From NCBI GenBank assembly GCA_958427355.1, contig CAUACA010000006.1, forward strand, positions 1 to 64,000: 64,000 nucleotides of DNA, read 5' to 3'. Below are positions 50,676-59,412 of this stretch, one piece after another. Numbering within the stretch: the stretch's first letter is position 1; each line of letters opens with the position of its first letter. Source of the DNA: an uncultured Collinsella sp. Its GTDB lineage: Bacteria; Actinomycetota; Coriobacteriia; Coriobacteriales; Coriobacteriaceae. The translations under genes were made by a program, and so were the position numbers. The notes below the pieces were generated by a model that saw nothing but the letters and a program-made list of their open reading frames with translations, did no database searches and was not told the DNA's origin.

Positions 50676-53600
50676 TTACTTCTTAATGCCGCGTCCCAGG
50701 CGCTCAGCGACCGACGCCACGGCACTCTCGTCGACCGGCCCGCAGCTCACACAGCCGTCGTGGGCACGCATCTGGCCGGTGACCTCGTCCATCGCGAGCG
50801 GCGCCACCTTCTCGAGCTTAAAGCCCTTGCCGGCGCGCATGTTCTCCTTTGCCACGCTGATCATGAGCTTAATACGGTTGAGCTGGTTGACCTCGGACGC
50901 GCCGGGGTCGTAGTCCACCGCGACGATGTTGCTCTCGGGATGCTGACGGCGCAGCTCCTTGATCACGGCCTTGCCCACCACGTGGTTGGGCAAGCACGCG
51001 AAGGGCTGCGTGCAGATGATGTTGGGCGCGCCGTGGTCGATCAGGTCGAGCATCTCGGCCGTGAGCAACCAGCCCTCGCCCATGTTGTTGCACACCGAAA
51101 GCACCGTACGGGCCTTGTCGGCCATGGTACCGATGCGCTCGGGCGCCTCAAAGCGACGGGACTTCTCGAGCATCTCCTCCACCGGCGTACGCATCCAGTC
51201 CACGAGCTTGATGAGCGCCTGCATGCCCGCACGCGTGGTAGCAGAGCTACCCAGCTCGTCCTTCTGCAGCTCGGCGTTGCTCATGGAGTACAGGAAGAAG
51301 TCGAGCAGGCCCGGCACCACGGCCTCGCAGCCCTCGCGCTCGATAACGTCGACCACGTGGTTGTTGGCCGTAGGGTGGAACTTGACCAAGATCTCGCCGA
51401 CCACGCCCACGCGCGGCTTGGTGCCCTCGCCCACGAGCGGCATGGTGTCGAACGCGCGGATTGCCTCACGGCACAGCTTGGTGTAGTTGTGGCGGTTAAA
51501 CTTGGGCGCCAGCTTGCGGGCGCGCGCCATGTACTCCTCATAGAGTGCGTTGGCGGCACCGGGCGTGGCCTCGTACGGGCGGCAGCGGTAGAGCATCTGC
51601 ATCATCACGTCGCCAAAGAGCACCGCATAGACTGCCTGCTTAAGCAGCGCCGGCGTAACCTTAAAGCCAGGGTTGTCCTCGCCGAGCGCCACGGCCGAAA
51701 GCGAGATCACCGGGATCTCGGGGTGGCCACTCTCGCGCAGGGCCTTGCGGATGAGCGCGATGTAGTTGGTGGCACGGCAGCCACCGCCAGTCTGGCTGAT
51801 AACCACGGCCGTCTTGGACAGGTCGTACCGGCCGCTCTCGATGGCCTCCATAATCTGACCCGTTACCAGAATCGACGGGTAGCAAATGTCATTGTTCACA
51901 TAGCGCAGGCCGGCCTCGACGGCATCGTGATCGGTCGAGGGCAGCAGCTCCAAATTGTAGCCGGCACCGCGGAATACCTCTTTGACCAAGTCAAAGTGGA
52001 TCGGCGCCATCTGCGGGCACAGGATGGTGTAGCCCTCGTCGCGCATCTGCTCGGTAAAGGGTACCTTGGGCCATGCGGTCGAAGCACTCTCACGCTGGGC
52101 CTCGAACGTGTACTTGCGGCTCGCGAATGCGGGGGCATCCGTGGAGGGCGCCACCGGCGCAGCATCGCCCTGCTCGTAGGCCTCGCCCGCGGCCGTGGCC
52201 TCGGCCAAGCGCTCGGCCTCCTGGTCCTTAAGCGCGGCCATGAGCGAGCGGATGCGGATGCGCGCGGCGCCCAGGTTGGACACCTCGTCGATCTTGAGCA
52301 CGGTGTAGATCTTGCCGCTGGCCTCCAGGATCTCCTGCACTTGATCGGTGGTCAGGGCATCGAGGCCGCAGCCGAAGGAGTTGAGCTGGATCAGGTCCAG
52401 GTCGTTGCGCATCGTCACAAAACGGGCGACGGCGTACAGGCGGCTGTGGTACATCCACTGGTCGACGACGCGGATCGGACGCTCGGGCTTTACCAGATGC
52501 GCGAGCGAATCCTCGGTAAAGACCGCAAAGCCAAAGCTCGAGATAAGCTCGGGCAGGGCGTGGTTGATCTCGGGGTCGTTATGGTAGGGACGACCGGCAA
52601 GCACGATGCCGTGGCCGCCGTGGTCCTCGACCCACTTAAGGGCCTCCTCGCCCATGGTCTGGATATCCTCGTGGAAGCGCGCATCGGCCTCAAAGGCAGC
52701 GTTGACGGCGGCATCGACTTCGGAGCGCGTGATCTTGGGACCGCGCACGCGACCGCGACCAGCTTGCGCATCGGCCACGCGGTCGACGGCGAGCACCTGG
52801 TACAGACGGCGTTTGAGCTCGGTCTTGTCGTGATACGGCACAAACGGATACAGGAACTCGATATTCTGCTCGCGGATCTCGTCGATGTTGAGCGCCAGCG
52901 CCGTGGGGTAGCTCATGACGATGGGGCAGTTATAGCAGTTACCAGCGGTCGGATCCTCCTTGCGCTCCCAGCGCACGCACGGCATCCAAATGAAGTCGAC
53001 ATCGCGGTCGATGAGGTTCATAACGTGGCCGTGGCTCATCTTGGCCGGATAGCACACGCTCTCGGACGGCATGGACTCGATGCCCGCCTGGTAGGTCTTC
53101 TTGCTCGACTGGTCGGACAGCTGCACGCTAAAGCCCAGGCGTGTAAAGAACGCGTGCCAGAAGGGGTAGTTCTCGTACATGTTGAGTGCGCGCGGGATAC
53201 CCACGGTGCCGCGCGGGGCCTCGTCGGGACTCAGGACCTCGCGGTTAAAGAGCAGCTCGTTTTTCTTTTTGAAGAGGTTGGGGGCCTCGGTTTTCTGCTT
53301 TTTGTGGCCAGCACCCTTCTCGCAGCGGTTACCGGTAATGAAGCGCCTGCCGCCGCCAAAATCGTTGACGGTGAGCTGGCAGTTGTTGGAGCAACGGCCG
53401 CAGCGGACATGCTTTTGCGTCACGGTGAGGTGCGCGATGTCCTCGGCAGAAAGAATGGTCGAAGTGCCGTCGGCACCGGCGCGATCGCGGGCGAGCAGGG
53501 CCGCACCGTAGGCGCCCATGCAGCCGGCAATGTCGGGACGCACGGCATGCACGCCGGTGAGCTGCTCAAATGCGCGCAGTGTGGCGTCGGACATAAAGGT

Positions 53601-55457
53601 GCCGCCCTGAACGATCACCTGGCTGCCGATCTCCTTGGGATCGCGCAGCTTAATAACCTTGAACAGGGCATTCTTGATGACGGAATAGGACAGGCCGGCC
53701 GCGATGTCGCCCACCGTGGCGCCTTCCTTTTGCGCCTGCTTGACGCGCGAGTTCATAAAGACCGTGCAGCGGCTGCCCAGGTCGACCGGGGCCTTGGCAT
53801 GGATGGCAGCGTTGGCGAACGCGCGCACGTCCATGTTCATAGAGACGGCGAAGCTCTCGATAAAGCTACCGCAACCCGACGAGCAGGCCTCGTTGAGCAT
53901 GATGTGCTCGATGACGCCGTCCTTGACGCGCAGGCACTTCATGTCCTGGCCGCCGATGTCCAGAATGAACTCGACGCCGGGCAGGAACGCCTTGGCGCCG
54001 CGCAGGTGCGCAACGGTCTCAATCTCGCCGGAATCGGCCTTGAGGGCCTCGATGAGCAGCGCCTCGCCGTAGCCCGTGGTGGTCACGTGGCCGATGGTGC
54101 AGCCGGCGGGGATGTGATCGTAGAAATCGGCCATGATGACCTTGGCCGTGCCCAGGATATCGCCGTTGTTGTTGCCGTACCAGGTGTGCAGCAGCTGGCC
54201 GTCCTCGCCCACGAGCGCGGCCTTCATGGTGGTGGAACCGGCGTCGATGCCGATGAACACGCGGCCGGCGTAGCCATCGAGCTTGCCCTTGGGGACGACT
54301 TCCTGGTCGTGGCGGGTCTTGAACTCGGCAAAGTCCTCATCGGTGGCAAAGAGCGGATCCAGACGCTCGACCTCGGCACCCTGCGTGTCACCCAGGGCAT
54401 CGATGGCCTCGATGAGCTGCGGGAACGTGCTGAGTTTGTTGGACTCGTGCGCCATGGCGGCGCCGCTCGCCACAAACAGGTGGGCGTTTTGGGGCACGAT
54501 ACGGTGCTCCTCGTCCAGGTTGAGCGTGAGGTAGAAGCGGTGGCGCAGCTCGGAGAGGTACTGCAGCGGGCCGCCCAGGAACGCGACGTTGCCGCGGATG
54601 GGACGGCCGCACGCCAGACCCGAGATGGTCTGGGTCACGACGGCCTGGAAGATGGAAGCGGCGACGTCCTCGGAGCGGGCGCCTTCGTTGAGCAGCGGCT
54701 GCACGTCAGTCTTGGCAAAGACGCCGCAGCGGCTGGCAATGGGATAGATGGTGGTGGCGTTGGCCGCGAGTTCGTTAAGGCCGCTGGCGTCGGTGTGTAG
54801 CAGAGTGGCCATCTGGTCGATGAACGCGCCCGTGCCGCCGGCGCAGGTGCCGTTCATGCGCTGCTCGATGCCGTTGTCGAAGTAGATGATCTTGGCGTCC
54901 TCGCCGCCCAGCTCGATGGCGACATCGGTGGCCGGAATGAGAGTCTCGACGGCGCGTTTGCTGGCGATGACCTCTTGGACAAACTCCAGGTCGAGCCATT
55001 GGGACAGCAGCAGGCCGCCCGAGCCGGTGATGGCGCAGGTCATCTGGGCCGTCGGAAGCACGGTCGCAGCACCCTCAAACAGGTCGCGGGCGCAGGCACG
55101 GACGTCGGTGTGGTGGCGCTGGTACTTGGCGTAGACGATCTGGTTGTCGTCGTTGAGCACGGCAAGCTTGACGGTGGTGGAGCCCACATCGATGCCCAAG
55201 TGCAGGTTGCCGCGAGCGTTCTCGGGGTTGAAAATTGCGCCTTCGGGGGCGTGGGCGGCGGCTACGGGCTCAGCGGCGGTGGCGAGCTCGCTAGCGACGG
55301 ACGTCTCCCCTGCCGCGTTCTTGGCATCGGCAACTGCCTCGGCAACTTTCTCGGCAGCTGCGGTCGCGGCCTTCTGCGCGGCATCCACCACGGCGGGTGC
55401 AGCCTCACGCGCGGCAGCGACCATACGGTCCTTGATGCCCTCGACGAGTTTGCTCAT
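50676..55457 (-). CDS. 2-hydroxyacyl-CoA dehydratase activase / dehydratase-like fusion
   Basis: 1,593-residue protein of the family that joins two BadF/BcrA-type activase domains to 2-hydroxyglutaryl-CoA dehydratase-like domains. Residues 1-75 are Ala/Lys/Glu-rich and helical, an extension not needed for the fold. Activase 1 (about 85-340): GIDVGSTTVK, ELGGEDAKI, and MNGTCAGGTGAF with a cluster Cys. Activase 2 (about 410-670): GIDAGSTTMK, LDIGGQDMK, NEACSSGCGSF. Then a Cys-rich motif (CGRCSNNCQLTV, GNRCEKG) and the dehydratase-like part (ESVCYPAKMSHGHV, GNCYNCPIVMSYP, NDICYPSILVTGQ). ATP-driven electron transfer is known for the activases; the substrate here is unknown. It follows a TetR gene by 11 bases. 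Confidence 0.9.
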   Translation of the reverse strand: MSKLVEGIKDRMVAAAREAAPAVVDAAQKAATAAAEKVAEAVADAKNAAGETSVASELATAAEPVAAAHAPEGAIFNPENARGNLHLGIDVGSTTVKLAVLNDDNQIVYAKYQRHHTDVRACARDLFEGAATVLPTAQMTCAITGSGGLLLSQWLDLEFVQEVIASKRAVETLIPATDVAIELGGEDAKIIYFDNGIEQRMNGTCAGGTGAFIDQMATLLHTDASGLNELAANATTIYPIASRCGVFAKTDVQPLLNEGARSEDVAASIFQAVVTQTISGLACGRPIRGNVAFLGGPLQYLSELRHRFYLTLNLDEEHRIVPQNAHLFVASGAAMAHESNKLSTFPQLIEAIDALGDTQGAEVERLDPLFATDEDFAEFKTRHDQEVVPKGKLDGYAGRVFIGIDAGSTTMKAALVGEDGQLLHTWYGNNNGDILGTAKVIMADFYDHIPAGCTIGHVTTTGYGEALLIEALKADSGEIETVAHLRGAKAFLPGVEFILDIGGQDMKCLRVKDGVIEHIMLNEACSSGCGSFIESFAVSMNMDVRAFANAAIHAKAPVDLGSRCTVFMNSRVKQAQKEGATVGDIAAGLSYSVIKNALFKVIKLRDPKEIGSQVIVQGGTFMSDATLRAFEQLTGVHAVRPDIAGCMGAYGAALLARDRAGADGTSTILSAEDIAHLTVTQKHVRCGRCSNNCQLTVNDFGGGRRFITGNRCEKGAGHKKQKTEAPNLFKKKNELLFNREVLSPDEAPRGTVGIPRALNMYENYPFWHAFFTRLGFSVQLSDQSSKKTYQAGIESMPSESVCYPAKMSHGHVMNLIDRDVDFIWMPCVRWERKEDPTAGNCYNCPIVMSYPTALALNIDEIREQNIEFLYPFVPYHDKTELKRRLYQVLAVDRVADAQAGRGRVRGPKITRSEVDAAVNAAFEADARFHEDIQTMGEEALKWVEDHGGHGIVLAGRPYHNDPEINHALPELISSFGFAVFTEDSLAHLVKPERPIRVVDQWMYHSRLYAVARFVTMRNDLDLIQLNSFGCGLDALTTDQVQEILEASGKIYTVLKIDEVSNLGAARIRIRSLMAALKDQEAERLAEATAAGEAYEQGDAAPVAPSTDAPAFASRKYTFEAQRESASTAWPKVPFTEQMRDEGYTILCPQMAPIHFDLVKEVFRGAGYNLELLPSTDHDAVEAGLRYVNNDICYPSILVTGQIMEAIESGRYDLSKTAVVISQTGGGCRATNYIALIRKALRESGHPEIPVISLSAVALGEDNPGFKVTPALLKQAVYAVLFGDVMMQMLYRCRPYEATPGAANALYEEYMARARKLAPKFNRHNYTKLCREAIRAFDTMPLVGEGTKPRVGVVGEILVKFHPTANNHVVDVIEREGCEAVVPGLLDFFLYSMSNAELQKDELGSSATTRAGMQALIKLVDWMRTPVEEMLEKSRRFEAPERIGTMADKARTVLSVCNNMGEGWLLTAEMLDLIDHGAPNIICTQPFACLPNHVVGKAVIKELRRQHPESNIVAVDYDPGASEVNQLNRIKLMISVAKENMRAGKGFKLEKVAPLAMDEVTGQMRAHDGCVSCGPVDESAVASVAERLGRGIKK

Positions 55458-55468
55458 TGTCTCTCCTC

Positions 55469-56179
55469 TTAGTTGTTGGACTCGACGGTTGCGGCGGTGT
55501 CGGCCGCGTCCTCGAGCTGCAAGTTCAATAGCTTCATGCCGTATTCCGGCACGTTGATATCGATGGGTTGGCCATACAGGTCACCAGGGCGCACAAAGGC
55601 GATAACCGTCATAATGCGCGCCATGGCCTCGGGCGATTCGGTGAGCCCACGCTCAAACCAGCGCTGAATCAGGCCGACCTCGGCACTCACGACGTAGGTA
55701 ACGTAGTAGTCAAAGAACGTGCCCAGCGCCAGGCCCAAAATGCCCGTCTGTGCACGCGGCACCACAGCCTCACGCGCGGTGTCGATGATTCTTTTAATGA
55801 AGGCCTGGTCGCCGCCCGGACCCAGCAGCGCACCAATTAAGTCGCGGTTGGCCGCAAGATAACGCAGCAGCTCAACCGAACCGGGCGCCGGCTCGAGCTC
55901 ATCGATGTTGTGATAGAGATCGGGCAGCTGAGCTGCGGTGATGAGCTCAATGCGCTCACGGATCTCGGCCAGCAAGCCATCCTCGATTTGATTGATAAAG
56001 TCGGGGATATCGCGGTAGTGCGAATAGAACGTACGGCGCGTAAGGCCAGCACGCTCGGTGAGCGACGCGACGTTAATGCGCGAAAGGTCGCCGCTTTCGG
56101 CAAGCTCGCTGGCAAGTGCCTGGCGAAGGGCACGCTGCGAGCGAAGGGACCGGCGATCGCATTTCTCGAGCTGGGACAA
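55469..56179 (-). CDS. TetR-family transcriptional regulator
   Basis: 236-residue regulator. The HTH is near the N-terminus (RSLRSQRALRQALASELAE, ASLTERAGLTRRTFYSHY), followed by an all-helical ligand domain ending with a C-terminal extension of about 40 residues. Translation starts at TTG (56179), preceded by AAGGAGG. The dehydratase-activase gene begins 11 bases downstream on the same strand, so the two form an operon. Two palindromes just upstream look like operators, which suggests autoregulation. Confidence 0.9.
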   Translation of the reverse strand: MSQLEKCDRRSLRSQRALRQALASELAESGDLSRINVASLTERAGLTRRTFYSHYRDIPDFINQIEDGLLAEIRERIELITAAQLPDLYHNIDELEPAPGSVELLRYLAANRDLIGALLGPGGDQAFIKRIIDTAREAVVPRAQTGILGLALGTFFDYYVTYVVSAEVGLIQRWFERGLTESPEAMARIMTVIAFVRPGDLYGQPIDINVPEYGMKLLNLQLEDAADTAATVESNN

Positions 56180-56200
56180 GCGTCCTCCTTGTTACTCAGC

Positions 56201-56245
56201 CTGTGCGCTATTGCACAGTGCGAGTATTATTGCACACCGTGTGCA
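56201..56245 (-). promoter_or_regulatory. Two operator-like palindromes upstream of tetR
   Basis: CTGTGC-GCTATT-GCACAG (56201-56218) and TGCACACCGTGTGCA (56231-56245). Both carry the half-site TGCACA/GCACAG and lie 22-66 bases before the tetR start, where the promoter must be. Confidence 0.7.
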
Positions 56246-56268
56246 TCAACACGTAAAGGCAATATTTT

Positions 56269-56303
56269 GGATGTGACAAAGGGACAGTCCCTTTGTCACA
56301 TCC
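56269..56303. repeat. Perfect 35-bp palindrome with family B core
   Basis: Arms of 17 bases (ggatgtgacaaagggac and complement) around a single A. The core aaagggacagtccctttg resembles the loop/stem of family B hairpins, but here it stands upstream of tetR and not at a stop codon. Confidence 0.8.
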
Positions 56304-56357
56304 AGCGACCGCCTAGGTTGTGCCAGTTGTGCCTGGCTTTTGAAGCGGCATTACCGA

Positions 56358-56386
56358 TTGTCCGAAATGGCATTCGTGGGTAGAAT
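56358..56386 (+). promoter_or_regulatory. Sigma-70 promoter of a candidate antisense RNA
   Basis: TTGTCC, a 17-base spacer and TAGAAT on the plus strand. The next plus-strand gene is far away, so it would make a short RNA. Confidence 0.6.
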
Positions 56387-56392
56387 AGTGTC

Positions 56393-56478
56393 GACGGCAG
56401 CCCAAGTTGTAGCTAGCTGGGCAGCGCCGTTGTTTGCATTAGGGGGTCAACGCCTTAGCGGCGGCGACCCCTTCTATT
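56393..56478 (+). ncRNA. Candidate antisense small RNA
   Basis: From the expected start about 7 bases after TAGAAT, the transcript would form a strong stem-loop (acggc-gccca ... tgggc-gccgt, 56394-56430) and a second hairpin ggggtc...gacccc (56443-56471) followed by TTCTATT, a plausible terminator. It is antisense to the 3' end of the small ORF at 56439-56579. Confidence 0.45.
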
Positions 56479-56579
56479 GCGCTTCGAACGCTGCTTGAGT
56501 GCCTCGGAAAGGCCGACAAGCGCTGTGAAGAACGAGCCAAAGCGGTCAGAAGTCTCACGAAATCAATCAAATCGGTCAT
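56439..56579 (-). CDS. Small ORF, possible frameshifted type I toxin-like peptide
   Basis: 46 codons starting MTDLIDFVRLLTALARS, with GGGAGG 8 bases before the ATG and a promoter-like pair further up. The later part of this frame looks unnatural (SSQRLSAFPRHSSSVRSAI). A shifted frame on the same strand instead gives RETSDRFGSFFTALVGLSEA then LKQRSKRNRRGRRR and a stop, an amphipathic peptide with a basic tail. The natural product may be a composite broken by one indel after MTDLIDFV. It is too short for a family call. Confidence 0.4.
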   Translation of the reverse strand: MTDLIDFVRLLTALARSSQRLSAFPRHSSSVRSAIEGVAAAKALTP

Positions 56580-56643
56580 GGGCATCACCTCCCATCAGAT
56601 GGAGGGCGCTGCCCGGCACATGGAACTGCCGTCAACGATACCG

Positions 56644-56673
56644 ATTCTATCAAAACTTAGTTATATATACGAA
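56644..56673 (-). promoter_or_regulatory. Candidate promoter of the small ORF
   Basis: On the minus strand TTCGTA, 18 bases, TGATAGAAT (TAGAAT with upstream TG). The expected RNA start is about 60 bases before the small ORF. Confidence 0.5.
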
Positions 56674-56707
56674 TATATGTTCGCATGTCAAAGGTGCAGA
56701 ATCCTCG

Positions 56708-56737
56708 TGAAAAAGGGACCGTCCCTTTGCCACATTA
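56708..56737 (-). repeat. Stop-near hairpin, family B (HAD copy)
   Basis: After the TGA stop of the HAD gene: GTGGCAAAGGGAC-G-GTCCCTTTTTCAC. The AAAGGGAC core is shared with the other family B hairpins and can act as a terminator. Confidence 0.7.
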
Positions 56738-57598
56738 TTCAATGACGGTGCGAGAGTTTTGCTTATGCATGGTGGCAAGCATGTGTTTGGGGACGGCGTG
56801 GACCATGCAGCTGCCAATGGTCGCACTAGCGGCGGCCTTAGCTGCATCGCTTGCGTTTTTGGTCGCGTAGCTGTGGCGGAAACGCTTGAGCATGGCGATG
56901 TCGTTGCCGCCGTCGCCGTAAACCGCGACCTCGTCCTCGGCAATGCCGTAGTAGCCCGCCAGCCAGGCCACACTCTCGCCCTTGTTGCACGCCACGTCCG
57001 TGATTTCGAACATCACCGGATCAAACGGCGCGTTGACCACGCGGTCCGAACGCTCGGCCAAATACGCCTTAAGGTCGCGCTCCAGCTCGGGCGAGGTCAC
57101 GCGGCAGTTGATCTTGCACACGTCATGACGCAGGATGTCGCCGATCGACTGGTCGAAGTACTGTTCCTCGTGGTACCCGCCACGCGCACGCATGCCGCGC
57201 ATCACGATGCGCTTGATGGGGCTGTCCTTTTTAAAGCCCGCCTGGTGCATCTCGAACGATCCGCTCGAAAACATGCCGTCGGGCGTGGAGCAGTCAAAAC
57301 AGATATCCGGAAACTCCTTGAGCAGCTCCTCGGTGATCTGCGGATCGATGGTCCAGGTCTTGAGCACCTCGCCATGACTGTCGCGCACAATGGAGCCGTT
57401 AGAGCAGCAGGCATCGAGCGCCAGCCCCGTAAAGCCATGTTCGCCGATCGGCAACGTCGAGCGCCCGGTCGCAGGAACCACATGCAGGCCAGCCTCGGTC
57501 AGCTCGCGAATGGCACGGCGGATGGTCCCATCTGCCTCGTGCAGGGCGTTCAGCAGTGTTCCGTCTAAGTCACTCGCAAACATCTTGATCATGGGCAT
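56735..57598 (-). CDS. Cof-type HAD-IIB phosphatase
   Basis: Predicted sugar-phosphate or flavin-phosphate phosphatase, 287 residues. HAD motif I FASDLDGTLLN, motif II PATGRS, Lys in ACNKGESVAWLAG and motif IV YGDGGNDIAMLKRF are all present, with the Cof-type cap between motifs II and III. The ATG has GGAGAGG directly upstream. It is a separate family member from the HAD at 7.5 kb (DLDGT instead of DLDAT). Substrate unknown. Confidence 0.9.
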   Translation of the reverse strand: MPMIKMFASDLDGTLLNALHEADGTIRRAIRELTEAGLHVVPATGRSTLPIGEHGFTGLALDACCSNGSIVRDSHGEVLKTWTIDPQITEELLKEFPDICFDCSTPDGMFSSGSFEMHQAGFKKDSPIKRIVMRGMRARGGYHEEQYFDQSIGDILRHDVCKINCRVTSPELERDLKAYLAERSDRVVNAPFDPVMFEITDVACNKGESVAWLAGYYGIAEDEVAVYGDGGNDIAMLKRFRHSYATKNASDAAKAAASATIGSCMVHAVPKHMLATMHKQNSRTVIE

Positions 57599-57634
57599 GC
57601 CTCTCCTTCGTCTGCACGATATTGTAGACGAGAA

Positions 57635-57664
57635 CGGGCGCGCCCCGAGAGAGGCGCGCCCGTC
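57635..57664 (-). terminator. Hairpin between the glnB remnant and the HAD gene
   Basis: GGGCGCGCC-TCTCTCGG-GGCGCGCCC on the minus strand, then GTTCTCG. The T-run is poor. Confidence 0.6.
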
Positions 57665-57679
57665 AGGCGAAAGATTGCC

Positions 57680-57847
57680 CTACACCGCAGAAGGGCCGTG
57701 TTCGCCGGTACGGATGCGGATAACTTCCTCGACCGGCTCGACCCAGATCTTGCCGTCTCCAACGGCGCCGCAATCTTGGAAACGGCGCGGCAACGGACGC
57801 GAAACGAACGGGAAATACGCGAGCAAGGGAGCCGTGAGCGTGCCCAT
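57680..57847 (-). pseudogene. Fragment of a P-II nitrogen regulator (glnB-like)
   Basis: A 55-codon frame whose last 30 codons read DCGAVGDGKIWVEPVEEVI then RIRTGEHGPSAV. This is the C-terminal strand and tail of P-II proteins (usual form GDGKIFV...EEVIRIRTGE). The first 25 codons (MGTLTAPLLAYFPF) do not match P-II, and no body of about 80 residues or amt gene is present. It is probably a truncated gene, unlikely to be functional. Confidence 0.7.
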
Positions 57848-57852
57848 CCCGG

Positions 57853-58872
57853 CTAGCGCCGAAACAGCTCGTGGGCGCGGTCGCGGAGATTAGTTGCTCG
57901 AATGACACCTTCGTAGCGATTGATGCGCAGACGCGGGAAGGCATTGAAAAAGCGCAGGTCACGACGACTGAGTGACACGCTCGGTACCGGACGGCTTATG
58001 CCCTTGCCGGCAAGGCGACGACTGAGCGACGGACGCGGCATGCTCGGCGCGGCATCGGCCACGCGGCGGGCAGCAAGTGCCAGGCCGCGAGCACCATCCG
58101 CGATAAACGTCGGCATCGAAGCCTTCTCGCGCAGGGCATCGAGCGTCGCATCGCCCAGCTCGGCCAGCCACGCGTTAACGGCACGGCTACGGATGTGCGT
58201 CTGTGCTACCGAGTCAATCGTAGAATCGGGAATACGTTCGAGCACTGAGTCCGAGGCATCGGCAAGCGACTCATTGATGCGGTCGGCAAGGTCGGCCCGG
58301 ACCCGCTCCAGCTGATCAGACAGACGCCGCCAGCTCGCCAACGAGCACACCGCGTCGACCATCATCGCGACCGCGACGATAAAGGCGGACAGCCGCACAA
58401 TCAGCACCGGCAGATGGCCAAGCAGCCCCAGCAATGCCGGCTCCACTAAACGGCAAATACACAACGCACCCAAGCCAAACGCGCAGGCCCAGTACAGACA
58501 GATGCGTCCGTGCAAGTTAAACGGCAGGTGCGAGTAATCCCAAAAGCGAGCGCCCGTTGTTTTTTCCAACAGCACGCCTACGCTGTACTCAATCACGCTG
58601 CATACGAGCGCTGCAGCGACAAACTGGCTCGAGGCATCCGGAATCCCACGCAACAGCAGCCAGCAGGCAATGCCGCCCACACCATAGATAGGACAACACG
58701 GCCCCAGCAAAAAGCCACTGTTGGCAAATCGTCCGTGATTGAGCATGGCGCATACTGTCGACTCCCATGCCCAACCGCAAAACCCGTAAAAGGCAAACGA
58801 GAGTACCAGTGCCGAGAGTGGGCAGGCGGCAAGCGTCGCGCCGTCAAATGCCATGTCGATCGCGGTCCCCAC
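57853..58872 (-). CDS. Putative ABC-transporter type IV (CmpB-like) membrane protein
   Basis: 339 residues. The first 190 match the CmpB family: FAFYGFCGWAWESTVCAM, NSGFLLGPCCPIYGVGGI, VIEYSVGVLLEKTTGARFWDYS and several membrane helices. A hydrophilic Arg/Ser-rich C-terminal half of about 150 residues (LADRINESLADASDS, SMPRPSLSRRLAGKG) is not part of the family. The function of this family is unproven. The start is GTG (58872) four bases after the HD gene stop; an in-frame ATG 18 bases in is an alternative. Confidence 0.8.
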   Translation of the reverse strand: MGTAIDMAFDGATLAACPLSALVLSFAFYGFCGWAWESTVCAMLNHGRFANSGFLLGPCCPIYGVGGIACWLLLRGIPDASSQFVAAALVCSVIEYSVGVLLEKTTGARFWDYSHLPFNLHGRICLYWACAFGLGALCICRLVEPALLGLLGHLPVLIVRLSAFIVAVAMMVDAVCSLASWRRLSDQLERVRADLADRINESLADASDSVLERIPDSTIDSVAQTHIRSRAVNAWLAELGDATLDALREKASMPTFIADGARGLALAARRVADAAPSMPRPSLSRRLAGKGISRPVPSVSLSRRDLRFFNAFPRLRINRYEGVIRATNLRDRAHELFRR

Positions 58873-58875
58873 CGT

Positions 58876-59412
58876 CTACCCTCTCCTCTTCTCGCTTGAT
58901 TCTTTACTCACGCTATCGTCTGTCTCGTCCTTGCGCGGCAGGCGGCCGGCGATCGTCTCGCGCAGAGCACACCATTTATCCGCCAGACACACAATCCATG
59001 CCTCACGACACGTCGGCGGCACCGGCACCAGCGGAAACATATGCCGCACGATAATATTCCGCTCGCGCGGCGTCAGCTCAAAATCTTCCTCGGCACGCGC
59101 CAGAGCAAAAAATGGATGCCGGAATCCGTGCAGTCGATGGCTCGGGTCGGGGTCGTGCCAATCATAGAGAAAGTAGTCGTGCAGCAAGGCCCCGCGCAGC
59201 AGCGAGGCACGGTCGATCGAAATGCCAGCACGGCCCAAGTGCTCGGCAAAGGACAGGCTTGCCCGTGCTACCGAAGTCACATGTGCATAGACCGTCACGT
59301 CGCCATGCTGGATAAACTCGCGCGTCAAGTCCAAGCGGCCCGCCTGGGCCAGCTGACGGGCGGCATCGTCGACCTCGTGCGCGATTTTCTCGGCACGAAT
59401 GGCATCGGACAT
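58876..59412 (-). CDS. HD-domain phosphohydrolase
   Basis: 178-residue HD-superfamily protein. The metal-binding HD is in LLRGALLHDYFLYDW, with further His in HGFRHPFFALARAEEDFE and RNIIVRHMFPLVP. This pattern is close to small HD proteins that hydrolyse nucleotides; the substrate is not known. The ATG at 59412 has GGGAGG upstream; the frame extends upstream without support. It forms a probable operon with the CmpB-like gene (3-base gap). Confidence 0.85.
   Translation of the reverse strand: MSDAIRAEKIAHEVDDAARQLAQAGRLDLTREFIQHGDVTVYAHVTSVARASLSFAEHLGRAGISIDRASLLRGALLHDYFLYDWHDPDPSHRLHGFRHPFFALARAEEDFELTPRERNIIVRHMFPLVPVPPTCREAWIVCLADKWCALRETIAGRLPRKDETDDSVSKESSEKRRG

Noticed and set aside
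56477..56710. Plus-strand open frame of 77 codons
   Set aside because: It has no ribosome site, crosses the promoter region of the minus-strand small ORF and has unnatural composition.
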